DNA of 64,000 bases from Novosphingobium sp. (GTDB lineage Bacteria; Pseudomonadota; Alphaproteobacteria; Sphingomonadales; Sphingomonadaceae): NCBI GenBank assembly GCA_017744735.1, contig JAGIAR010000007.1:355749-419748 (forward strand), in the 5' to 3' direction. Under the pieces are notes generated by a model that saw nothing but the letters and a program-made list of their open reading frames with translations, searched no databases and was not told where the DNA came from. Both the position numbers and the translations under genes were made by a program. Below are positions 18,788 through 26,657 of the stretch, piece by piece (the stretch's first letter is position 1; each line of letters starts with the position of its first letter).

Positions 18788-19801
18788 CTAGGGATTCTTC
18801 TTGCCCGAAGCGAAGCCGTTGGCGGTGAAATCCGAGCCGTTGAGGTACCAGGCATAGCCGTATTCGGCCGCCTGCGGGCCGAAGAAGGCGCCGCCGAATT
18901 CGCCGCTGGCACTGTTGCTGCCGGTCAGCGTGCCGGTGTAGCCGACCCCCACGATCGTGCCGCTGCCGGTGAAGCTGCCGAAATCGACCAGCGACGACGA
19001 CGGGTCGCTGCGCCCCTTCAGGTCGAGCGTGCTGGTTACCGTGTTGCCGGCGAAATCGACGCTGAAGGTGCCGCTCGAATTGCCGGTCAGCAGGTAATCG
19101 GTGCTGGCGCGGGTGGCGTCGCCGTAGATGCTGGTGCTGTAGGTCGCGGTGCCGGTGGTCGGGCGGTCGCTGGCATAGGTGAGGATGCCGTAGACGGTGC
19201 GGTAGTGCCAGTCGGACGCGGTGCCGGTCTCGTCGTGGTCGAAGGCCAGGAAGCGGGTATAGGTCAGGTCCACCCCGCCCTGCTGCGGCACGATCACGCG
19301 CATCGTGTCGGTCGTGCTGCCGCTCGACTTGGTATAGGTGGTCGTATCGCCCACCGTGACGCCCGAGCCGGCGCTGAACGCAATCACCGTGGGCGACGGG
19401 GTCGTGCTGGGGGTCGGAGTCGGGGTTGGCGTCGGCGTGGGGGCCGGGCTGCCCGAGGGCGCCGGGGTCGGATAGCTCACGCGATAGGTGTTGTCGGACT
19501 TCACGTAGTCGAAGGTGAACGAGGTGCCGTCGGCGAACTTGCCGCGTCCGGTCGGGCTGGTCTGCACCTGCCAGCGCACGCCGACCGCGTTGTAGCGCTT
19601 GTCGCCGTCGGCCGCGTCTATCTCCGCCACGGTGCTGTAGGTTGCGCTCGGGGTTGGCGTCGGCGTGCCGCCCGGGGTCGGGGTGGGGGTCGGGCTCGGC
19701 GTGGGCGTCGAATTCGGTCCGCCGCTGCCGGAGCAGCCAGTGACGACCATCCCCACGAACGCGATGGCCGAGACGCCGAGGGCGAGACGTGAACTCTTCA
19801 T
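18788..19801 (-). CDS. TbpB-like surface lipoprotein, one barrel, two PT linkers
   Basis: A 337-residue lipoprotein precursor with lipobox MVVTGCSGSGG (Cys about 23), a first PT-rich linker (about 30-50), a small beta segment, a second PT-rich stretch (about 120-140) and a C-terminal barrel: GSGTIVGVGYTGTLTG and [20 protein letters not shown]. The ATG at 19801 is preceded by GGGGAG. It is the first lipoprotein gene after Slam (139 bp gap), the position usual for a Slam cargo. Confidence 0.82.
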   Translation of the reverse strand: MKSSRLALGVSAIAFVGMVVTGCSGSGGPNSTPTPSPTPTPTPGGTPTPTPSATYSTVAEIDAADGDKRYNAVGVRWQVQTSPTGRGKFADGTSFTFDYVKSDNTYRVSYPTPAPSGSPAPTPTPTPTPTPSTTPSPTVIAFSAGSGVTVGDTTTYTKSSGSTTDTMRVIVPQQGGVDLTYTRFLAFDHDETGTASDWHYRTVYGILTYASDRPTTGTATYSTSIYGDATRASTDYLLTGNSSGTFSVDFAGNTVTSTLDLKGRSDPSSSLVDFGSFTGSGTIVGVGYTGTLTGSNSASGEFGGAFFGPQAAEYGYAWYLNGSDFTANGFASGKKNP

Positions 19802-19940
19802 GGAAACTCCCCACAGGAACTTGTCGCGACGCACCGGCGCGCGGTTGGATCAGCACGCGCTACCTAACGGAAATCGCCTGCAAGGCAAATGGCGAAGGGC
19901 CCCGGCTTCGCTCCGTCCGGCGAATTTTGCGGCAGGCCGG

Positions 19941-21341
19941 TCAGAAGGCCGCGACCAGCCCGATCTCGCTGTAGAAGCGGTCGAAGGAATAGATCTCCAC
20001 GCTCGACCAGTTGCGCTCGTAGCCGACCCGCACCAGCGGCGCGAAAGTGTGGAAGGTCAGCGCGCGGAACGTGCCCGAGAGGCTGACCGAGCCGTAATTG
20101 TCCTTGCGCCGCTCGGGGTAGAGGAACAGCCGCTCGTCCGCCTCGAGATGGCGGTAGCCGAAGTTCACCACCGCGGTGGTGCGGCCCAGCTCGCGGTAGA
20201 GATAGCCGTTCAGCCCGCCGCTGGTGGTCGCGTAGCCGGGGTCCGAGGCCTGGTTGCGGTTGCCGTTGAGCTGGAACCCGCCGCCGAAGCGCGGGCTGAA
20301 GCTGTGATCGAGCCCGAGTGCGAGCGTGTAGTTCTCGCCGTCCTCGAGGTCGTTGCGCAGATTGTTCTGCTCGAGCACCGAGGCGTCGACCCTGAGCTGG
20401 GTGCGCGGGGTCAGCGGGTGCTGCCAGTTGCCGGTCAGGCCGTAGGAAAAGCTGTAGTACTTGAGCCCGAACCAGCGCCAGGTGGTCGCGGCCGAGAGCG
20501 CCAGCCGGTCTCGCCCCCACTGCCACTGCGGCCCGCTCTGGAGCGAGGCCGAGATGTCGTCGAACTCGCTCTTGCGGTAGAGGTCGCCCGACACCGAGGC
20601 GCGGCTGAGGATATCGGTCGTCTTGCCCACCGGCAGGCGGTAATAGGTCTGGCCCATCACCGAGAGCCCCAGGCCCGACTGCTTCTGCGCGTCTTTGCTC
20701 AGCACGAAATCGCCGATGATCGTGCCGAGCGTGTCGGAACTGGTCGCGCGGTTGATGTTGCTGCTCGGCGCGGCGGCGATCTCGAACCCGCCGCCGAAGC
20801 GCTTGCGGGCCGACAGCGCGTTGGCGAAGAAGCGCACCTGCCGTTCGACCTCGGGCGGCAGGCCGGCCGCCTCCGCCGCGCGCAATTCGCGCGCCGCATC
20901 GCCCAGATTGCCGAGCGAGACCTGCACCCGCGCCAGTTCCACCCGCACCCGCGCGGCATCGGGCTTGTCGTCGAGGATCCGCCGCAGCAGTACCGCCGCG
21001 TCGCGCGGGCGCTTCATCTTGTCCATGTACATCAGCGCCAGGCGGAAACGCGCCTCGGTCCTGAGATCGAGGTCGGGGTCCTCGGCCAGCGCCTTGTAGG
21101 CGGCCTCGGCGGTCGGATAGTCGCCCCGGTCGCGCGCGGCGTCGGCATATTGGAACAGTTCCGCGGCGGTCATCTCGACCGATTGCTGCTGGACCGCGGC
21201 AGGGGCCGGAGCCGGAGCCGGCGCGGGAGACGTCGCGTCGGGCGCCGTGCCATCGGCCGCGTCCTGCGCCCATCCCGCCGCGGGCAATGTTCCCAGCGCC
21301 ACCGCCGCCAGGAGCCGTGTGGCATTCGATCGATGTGCCAC
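19941..21341 (-). CDS. Slam-like surface lipoprotein assembly modifier (TPR + outer-membrane barrel)
   Basis: A 466-residue protein with a signal peptide (LLAAVALGTLPAAGWAQ), an N-terminal periplasmic TPR region (about 55-170: TAAELFQYADAARDRGDYPT, then EAAYKALAE, ALMYMDKMKRPRDAAVLL, ELARVQVSLGNLGDAARELR) and a C-terminal beta-barrel (about 190-466) ending in YSEIGLVAAF with a terminal Phe typical of outer-membrane proteins. SSNINRATSSDT and RASVSGDLYRKSEFDDI fit the Slam (DUF560) barrel. Slam proteins move TbpB-type lipoproteins across the outer membrane. The GTG at 21341 is chosen because AGGGGAG lies 7 bases upstream and the signal peptide begins there. Confidence 0.85.
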   Translation of the reverse strand: MAHRSNATRLLAAVALGTLPAAGWAQDAADGTAPDATSPAPAPAPAPAAVQQQSVEMTAAELFQYADAARDRGDYPTAEAAYKALAEDPDLDLRTEARFRLALMYMDKMKRPRDAAVLLRRILDDKPDAARVRVELARVQVSLGNLGDAARELRAAEAAGLPPEVERQVRFFANALSARKRFGGGFEIAAAPSSNINRATSSDTLGTIIGDFVLSKDAQKQSGLGLSVMGQTYYRLPVGKTTDILSRASVSGDLYRKSEFDDISASLQSGPQWQWGRDRLALSAATTWRWFGLKYYSFSYGLTGNWQHPLTPRTQLRVDASVLEQNNLRNDLEDGENYTLALGLDHSFSPRFGGGFQLNGNRNQASDPGYATTSGGLNGYLYRELGRTTAVVNFGYRHLEADERLFLYPERRKDNYGSVSLSGTFRALTFHTFAPLVRVGYERNWSSVEIYSFDRFYSEIGLVAAF

Positions 21342-21534
21342 CGCGGGCTCCCCTTCACTCGGCTGCGAGCCATAGCGGGGCGCACCGGCACGGGATAGTC
21401 CCCGTAGAAACGCTTGGTCGCATCCGGATCGAATCCGCGCCTTGCCGCGTTGAGCATGCGCCGGATAGGTCCGCGGCCTTGCCATTCGGGCAACGGCCCA
21501 TCATTGTCGCGCCGGCAGTTCAGGAGAGTAAGCG

Positions 21535-21954
21535 ATGAAGAGATTTCACCGGATGCTCGCGCCCGCGGTTGCGGGATTGGTTTTGACCGGGCTCACCGCC
21601 CCGCTGCTTGCGCAAGATGCCGAGCACAACGCGCCCGCCAGCGAACAGCCCTCGCCGGCGAAGGACGGGGCCGAGGCACGCGCCCGGCTCAACGCCGCGC
21701 AAGCCGAAGCGGCCCAGGCGCAGGTCGCCGGCAATGTCGACGCCGAGGCCGATTACCAGCGCAAGCTGGCCGAGGTCGAGGCCGCCAAGGCCAAGATCGT
21801 CGCCGACGATGCCGCGGCCAAGGCCGCCTACGAGGCCGAGAAGGCCCGGCGCGACGCCGACTACAAGGCCGCGATGGACAAGTGGCAGGCCGATGTCGAC
21901 GCCTGCAAGCGCGGCGAGCGCTCGCGCTGCGCCGCTCCCGCGCCGTCCGAATGA
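21535..21954 (+). CDS. Exported Ala-rich coiled-coil protein
   Basis: A 139-residue protein with a signal peptide (MLAPAVAGLVLTGLTAPLLAQ, cleavage near residue 27) and a long charged helix (about 45-120: AEARARLNAAQAEAAQAQVA, YQRKLAEVEAAKAKIVADDA, AYEAEKARRDADYKAAMDKW). Family not recognised; similar short periplasmic coiled-coil proteins are common in sphingomonads. It is transcribed away from Slam, and its stop overlaps the next start as ATGA, so these two genes are translationally coupled. Confidence 0.7.
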   Translation: MKRFHRMLAPAVAGLVLTGLTAPLLAQDAEHNAPASEQPSPAKDGAEARARLNAAQAEAAQAQVAGNVDAEADYQRKLAEVEAAKAKIVADDAAAKAAYEAEKARRDADYKAAMDKWQADVDACKRGERSRCAAPAPSE

Positions 21955-22454
21955 CCCGCCCGGGAGCAAACGCGGCTGCGGCCGCGCTGCTCCTGTTCGC
22001 CGCCGGATCGGCCCAGGCGGTCGATCCGCCGGCGGATTCGGGGTTCGAGATCGACGATGCGGCGGCGTTCAGGGCGGCCGGCTTCAAGCTGGTGGCAGGC
22101 GAATGGCACGCCTGCGACGAAACCGGCGATCCGGGCTACGTCCCGGGCCAGATCGACGAGCTCGCCGATCTGAACGGCGACGGCGCGCCCGAGGCGGTGA
22201 TCACCGAATCGAGCGGCGCCTGCTACGGCGCCACCGGCAGCGCCTATGCGATCGTCTCGAGCAACAAGGCCGGCAAGTGGCGCCTGATCGACAGCGGCGT
22301 GGGCATCCCGCTCTTCCTCAAGACCCGCGGCGCCGGCAACTGGCCCGATCTCGAGATCGGCGGCCCCGGCTTCTGCTTCCCGGTGCTGCGCTGGAACGGC
22401 ACGGCCTATGTGCCCAACCGCAAGGAATACGAAGGCAAACCCTGTACGGGGTGA
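21951..22454 (+). CDS. Exported hypothetical protein with FG-GAP-like repeat
   Basis: A 167-residue protein with a signal peptide (NAAAAALLLFAAGSAQA). The mature part carries ADLNGDGAPEAVITESSGACYG, the Asp-rich loop typical of FG-GAP/VCBS calcium-binding repeats, and ends in a Cys-containing stretch (GPGFCFPVLRWNGTAYVPNR). It starts inside the stop codon of the coiled-coil gene (ATGA overlap). Role unknown; periplasmic or surface location expected. Confidence 0.7.
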   Translation: MTRPGANAAAAALLLFAAGSAQAVDPPADSGFEIDDAAAFRAAGFKLVAGEWHACDETGDPGYVPGQIDELADLNGDGAPEAVITESSGACYGATGSAYAIVSSNKAGKWRLIDSGVGIPLFLKTRGAGNWPDLEIGGPGFCFPVLRWNGTAYVPNRKEYEGKPCTG

Positions 22455-22469
22455 CGCCGGCGCGAAGGC

Positions 22470-24218
22470 TCAGTTCTTCTTTCCCACCGCAACGCCGTCC
22501 ACGTACAGCGCGCCGTCGAGCGTAGTGGAATCGTATTTGCGGAGCGCGAAGGACGCGCCGATCTCTTCCGCTCCCGGTCCGTAGAAATAGCCGACCAGCG
22601 CGGTCGCCCCGTCGCCGTCGAATGTGCCCATGAAGGTTCCCTGGTCGAGATGGACGATGCCGGAGCCGGAATGCACGCCGAAATCGAGCGTGCTCCCGTC
22701 GGAAATGTCCGTCAGGATCGGATGCAGCGTCGCGTCGACGTGATAATCCCCGAAATTGGCGGTGAACGAGGCGGTGCCGGTGGCACGGTACTGGTGCACA
22801 TTGTCGGAGCCGTTTCCGTATAGAACACCGCTGTAGCTAGCCGATCCGCTGCGCGGGATCAGCTCGGTCGGCGTGCGGCTGCCGAACAGGATTTCGCGAA
22901 AATAAGGCTTCTCGTCCGAACCTTCCGCCGGAGCGATCTCGACCCTCGCAAAACTCGCATAGGTCAGCTGAACTTGCGAATTGTCGCTGCCGAGTCGGTA
23001 GAACAGCACCTTCGCGTCGTGCCCGTTCTGGGTGACGGTATATTCGATGAACCTGCTGTCCGGCTGAGACGCCGAGCGCTGCGAGGTTCCGAGAACGAGT
23101 TCGCCGGTCGGCTCGGCGGCGAAATCGGGGATCGTGTATTTCTTGGTCGCCGGATCGTAGCTCAGCACCTTGAGATGCGCCGCGCCGCCGCCGATCGCCG
23201 AAATGAAATCGGTCTTCTCGGTCAATTGCGCGAGCGGAACGACTTGCAGCGACGCATCCTTGGCGCCGAGCAGGACGCCAGACAACACATCGCCCTCGGA
23301 GCTCTTGGCGGAGTAGCTGGCGCCCACCTCCGCGCCGTCCGGCCCGAAAAAGCCGCCGTCCGCCGTTCCGGTATAGATGCCGTAAGAGCGGACTTCCACA
23401 CCGCCGGTGAAGCTCAGTCCATCCGAAGCGAGCGCACCGTCAAGGCTGATCGTGCCGTCGAAATCGGCGTTGCTGAGGCGGCTGCCATCGGCGCGCAGGA
23501 TGATGAACTGGGCATCCGCGCTGACGCTGTCCTTGCCGAAGTCGACCGTCAGACCTCCCGAGCCGGTAAAGGATTCCGGGATATTGTCCCAGTCCGTGTT
23601 GATCGCCCCCAGCACATCGATCGCGTAGGCGGCAGAGCCGGTGAGCGGCACCGACTTGCTGGCTACGCCGTAAACGAGCGAATCGAACGAGGCGTCGATC
23701 TTCGACGATCCCACCGATTGGTGCTGCCAGAAGGCGCCGCCGACATATTTGTAGGTCAGGGGCGCGCTGCCGGATGCGCCGGTGGGGGTAAGCGTGAGAT
23801 CGTCGACCGCCGATCCGCTTTCGTGGTGATAGCCCGTCGAAACGGCATCGCTGCTACGGAAGGTCTGGCTCCGCCCGCCGACCGAGATGGTGTAGGAATT
23901 GTTCGACGCGTCGAAGCTGAAGGTCGCACCCTGCCTGCCCTCGCTCTGACCGGAGATTCCGCTTCCGTCCCTGGCGTAGCTTGCCGAAGCCCGATGCGCA
24001 TAGTTCCTGAAGCTCTCGCTGGCCAGGGGGGCGATAAGGTCTTCGTTCACGGCCGCCGGCGTCGGAGTCGGGCTGCCGGTCGGTGTCGGGGTCGGAGTGC
24101 CGCCCCCGCCGGCGGGCGTCGGGGTGGGTGTCGAGCTGACGCCGCCTCCTCCGCACCCGGCGAGCAGCAGCCCGATCGACGCAAGCGACACCGTCGCCGC
24201 GAAACGCGCAAATTTCAT
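22470..24218 (-). CDS. TbpB-like surface lipoprotein with two barrel domains
   Basis: A 582-residue lipoprotein precursor with lipobox LLLAGCGGGG (Cys about 22), a PTPTP/Gly linker (to about 55), and two units of about 260 residues. The barrel signatures are GGFFGPDGAEVGASYS (about 300) followed by GVLLGAKD, and GYFYGPGAEEIGASFA (about 550). It shares the opening of its first unit (LIAPLASESFRNYAHRASAS) with the three-barrel protein (LLAPLVSESFTNVSSRAKAS), so they are direct paralogues. It lies beyond the two plus-strand genes behind Slam and needs its own promoter. Confidence 0.82.
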   Translation of the reverse strand: MKFARFAATVSLASIGLLLAGCGGGGVSSTPTPTPAGGGGTPTPTPTGSPTPTPAAVNEDLIAPLASESFRNYAHRASASYARDGSGISGQSEGRQGATFSFDASNNSYTISVGGRSQTFRSSDAVSTGYHHESGSAVDDLTLTPTGASGSAPLTYKYVGGAFWQHQSVGSSKIDASFDSLVYGVASKSVPLTGSAAYAIDVLGAINTDWDNIPESFTGSGGLTVDFGKDSVSADAQFIILRADGSRLSNADFDGTISLDGALASDGLSFTGGVEVRSYGIYTGTADGGFFGPDGAEVGASYSAKSSEGDVLSGVLLGAKDASLQVVPLAQLTEKTDFISAIGGGAAHLKVLSYDPATKKYTIPDFAAEPTGELVLGTSQRSASQPDSRFIEYTVTQNGHDAKVLFYRLGSDNSQVQLTYASFARVEIAPAEGSDEKPYFREILFGSRTPTELIPRSGSASYSGVLYGNGSDNVHQYRATGTASFTANFGDYHVDATLHPILTDISDGSTLDFGVHSGSGIVHLDQGTFMGTFDGDGATALVGYFYGPGAEEIGASFALRKYDSTTLDGALYVDGVAVGKKN

Positions 24219-24402
24219 AAGCCCCACTTTCGATCAGCCCGAAACGCCGAAGAACTGGCGCACCGGAGTCCCGCCTCCTGTCTATCGAGCGGGCGGCCGC
24301 AATCAACTAGGGGATACTCCATTCGCCGCTTGTTACAGACGAAACTTCTGCGTTAGGGTCCGCGCCGCTCGGTGGGGGGCCCTGCGCAGGAGTAGACGTT
24401 TG

Positions 24403-26556
24403 ATGAAATCCCGCTTTCTCGCCACCGCCGCGCCGGCCCTGCTCGGCGTCCTTTTGCTTGCCGGAACCGCCGCGAGCGCCGATGCCGCCCCGGTGACCCA
24501 AGCAAGCCCCCCCGCGGCCTCCGGCCCCTTCGCCCAGCCGTCCACCCTGCCGTTCCACGCGCCCGATTTCGCGCACATCAAGGATACCGACTACCAGCCC
24601 GCGATCGAGCAGGGGATCGTGATCAAGCTGGCCGAGATCAAGGCGATCGCGGACAATCCCGCGAAGCCGACCTTCGAGAACACGCTGGTCGCGATGCAGC
24701 GGACCGGCCAGATGCTTAACCGCGCCGGGGCCGCGTTCAACCAGATGGTCGCGGCCAACACCAACGACACGCTCGATGCCGCGGATACCGCGCTTTCGCC
24801 CAAGCTCGCGGCGATGGACGACGAGATCTATCTCGACGCCAAGCTGTTCCAGCGGGTCAAGACGCTCTACGACAACCGCGCGAAGCTCGGTCTCAAGGGC
24901 GAGGACGCGATGCTGCTCGAGACGACCTATGCCGATTTCGTCCATGCCGGCGCGCTGCTGACCCCGGCGCAGAAAGACCAGCTCAAGGCGATGAACGCGC
25001 AGCTCGCGACGCTGCAGACCCAGTTCTCGCAGAAGCTGACCGACGGCACCGCGGCCAAGGCGCCGATCTTCGACACCGCGGCCGAGCTCGACGGCCTGTC
25101 CCCGGCCGAGATCGACGCCGCCGCCGCGCTGGCGACCAAGATGGGCCATCCGGGCAAATATGCGCTGGCGCTGATCAACACCACGCAGCAGCCGCAGCTC
25201 ACCAGCCTGACCAACCGCGAGAGCCGCCGCAAACTGTTCGAGGCGAGCATCAACCGCAGCAACGGCGGCGACGAATACGACACCACCGCGATCATCACCC
25301 AGATCGCCAAGCTGCGCGCCGACGAGGCCGCGCTGCTCGGCCAGCCGAATTTCGCCGCCTGGACGATGTACGACCGGATGGTCAAGGACCCGGCCAAGGC
25401 GATCAAGTTCATGGACGATTTCGTCCCCGCGGTCGCCGCGACCCAGGCCCGCGAAGGGAAGATGCTGCAGGACATGGCGGCTTCGGAAGGCCAGCCCATC
25501 ACGCTCGAGCCGTGGGACTGGGGCTATTACGCCGAGAAGGTCCGCAAGGCGAAGTACGACATCGACGACGCCTCGGTGAAGCCCTACTTCGACGTCTACC
25601 GGACGCTGGAAGACGGCGTGTTCTACGCCGCGAACAAGTTCTACGGCGTGACCTTCAAGCGCCGGACCGACGTCCCGACCTATCACCCCGACATGCGGGT
25701 CTACACCGTCTACGACAAGGACGGCCACGAGCTCGGCCTGTTCGAATTCGATCCCTTCGCGCGGCCCAACAAGCAGGGCGGCGCGTGGATGGGCAATTTC
25801 GTCGAGCAGTCCTACCTGCTCGGCGACAAGCCGGTGATCTACAATTCGATCAACATCACCCCGCCCGCCGAGGGTGCCGAGCCGCTCGCGACCGCGGACG
25901 ACGTCACCACCATGTTCCACGAATTCGGCCACGCGCTGCACGGCTTCTTCGCGAGCCAGAAGTATCCGGCCCTCTCGGGCACCAACACCGCGCGGGACTT
26001 TGTGGAATTCCCGAGCCAGTTCAACGAGAACTTCGCGTTCCTTCCCGAGATTTTGAACCACTTCGCGCAGAACGCGCAGGGCGAGACGATCCCGCCGGAA
26101 CTGGTCGCGAAGATCGAGGCGGCGCGCAAGTTCAACCAGGGCCTCGGCTTCGGCGAGACGCTGGAAGCGGCGATGCTCGACATGAAGTGGCACGATCTCG
26201 CCCCGGCGCAGGTTCCCACCGACGCGCAGGCGTTCGAGAAGCAGGCGCTGGGCGAGATCGCGCTCGACACCCGCCTGATCCCGCCGCGCTATCGCAGCCC
26301 CTATTTCCGCCACATCTGGTCCAACGGCTATTCGGCCGGCTATTATTCCTACATCTGGACCGAGATGCTGGCGCATGATGCGTGGGACTGGGTGGTTCAC
26401 CACGGCGGGCCGACCCGCGCCAACGGCGATCACATCCGCGCGACCTTCCTCGGCCAGGGCCACACCAAGGATTACGCGGTGATGTACCGCGACTTCGCGG
26501 GCCGCGATCCGGGCGTGCAGCCGATGATCGAGGCGCGCGGGCTGGACCAGAAATAG
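24403..26556 (+). CDS. M3 family metallopeptidase (oligopeptidase/peptidyl-dipeptidase Dcp-like)
   Basis: A 717-residue zinc peptidase with a signal peptide (LLGVLLLAGTAASADA), so the enzyme is periplasmic. The active site is MFHEFGHALHGFFA (HEFGH about 506-510), followed by VEFPSQFNE carrying the likely third zinc ligand. The N-terminal helical domain (TFENTLVAMQRTGQMLNRAG) and the C-terminal SAGYYSYIWTEMLAHDAWD are typical of Dcp. Dcp enzymes remove dipeptides from the C-terminus of oligopeptides. The start is preceded by AGGAG. The M13 peptidase gene follows on the same strand, so both probably serve peptide turnover. Confidence 0.9.
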   Translation: MKSRFLATAAPALLGVLLLAGTAASADAAPVTQASPPAASGPFAQPSTLPFHAPDFAHIKDTDYQPAIEQGIVIKLAEIKAIADNPAKPTFENTLVAMQRTGQMLNRAGAAFNQMVAANTNDTLDAADTALSPKLAAMDDEIYLDAKLFQRVKTLYDNRAKLGLKGEDAMLLETTYADFVHAGALLTPAQKDQLKAMNAQLATLQTQFSQKLTDGTAAKAPIFDTAAELDGLSPAEIDAAAALATKMGHPGKYALALINTTQQPQLTSLTNRESRRKLFEASINRSNGGDEYDTTAIITQIAKLRADEAALLGQPNFAAWTMYDRMVKDPAKAIKFMDDFVPAVAATQAREGKMLQDMAASEGQPITLEPWDWGYYAEKVRKAKYDIDDASVKPYFDVYRTLEDGVFYAANKFYGVTFKRRTDVPTYHPDMRVYTVYDKDGHELGLFEFDPFARPNKQGGAWMGNFVEQSYLLGDKPVIYNSINITPPAEGAEPLATADDVTTMFHEFGHALHGFFASQKYPALSGTNTARDFVEFPSQFNENFAFLPEILNHFAQNAQGETIPPELVAKIEAARKFNQGLGFGETLEAAMLDMKWHDLAPAQVPTDAQAFEKQALGEIALDTRLIPPRYRSPYFRHIWSNGYSAGYYSYIWTEMLAHDAWDWVVHHGGPTRANGDHIRATFLGQGHTKDYAVMYRDFAGRDPGVQPMIEARGLDQK

Positions 26557-26657
26557 CCGCCGGTCGAACCGGACCGGTCGTTCGCAGAAGCTGCGCTTGC
26601 CCGCCCGGTGCGGGCGGCGCAGCCAAGCCGCCGATATCGTCTACCCGAGGACTGAGC

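Noticed and set aside
13368..24218. True transferrin-binding (TbpA/TbpB) iron uptake locus
   Set aside because: No TonB-dependent receptor is present, and the lipoproteins share only the barrel signatures, not the full two-lobed TbpB sequence.
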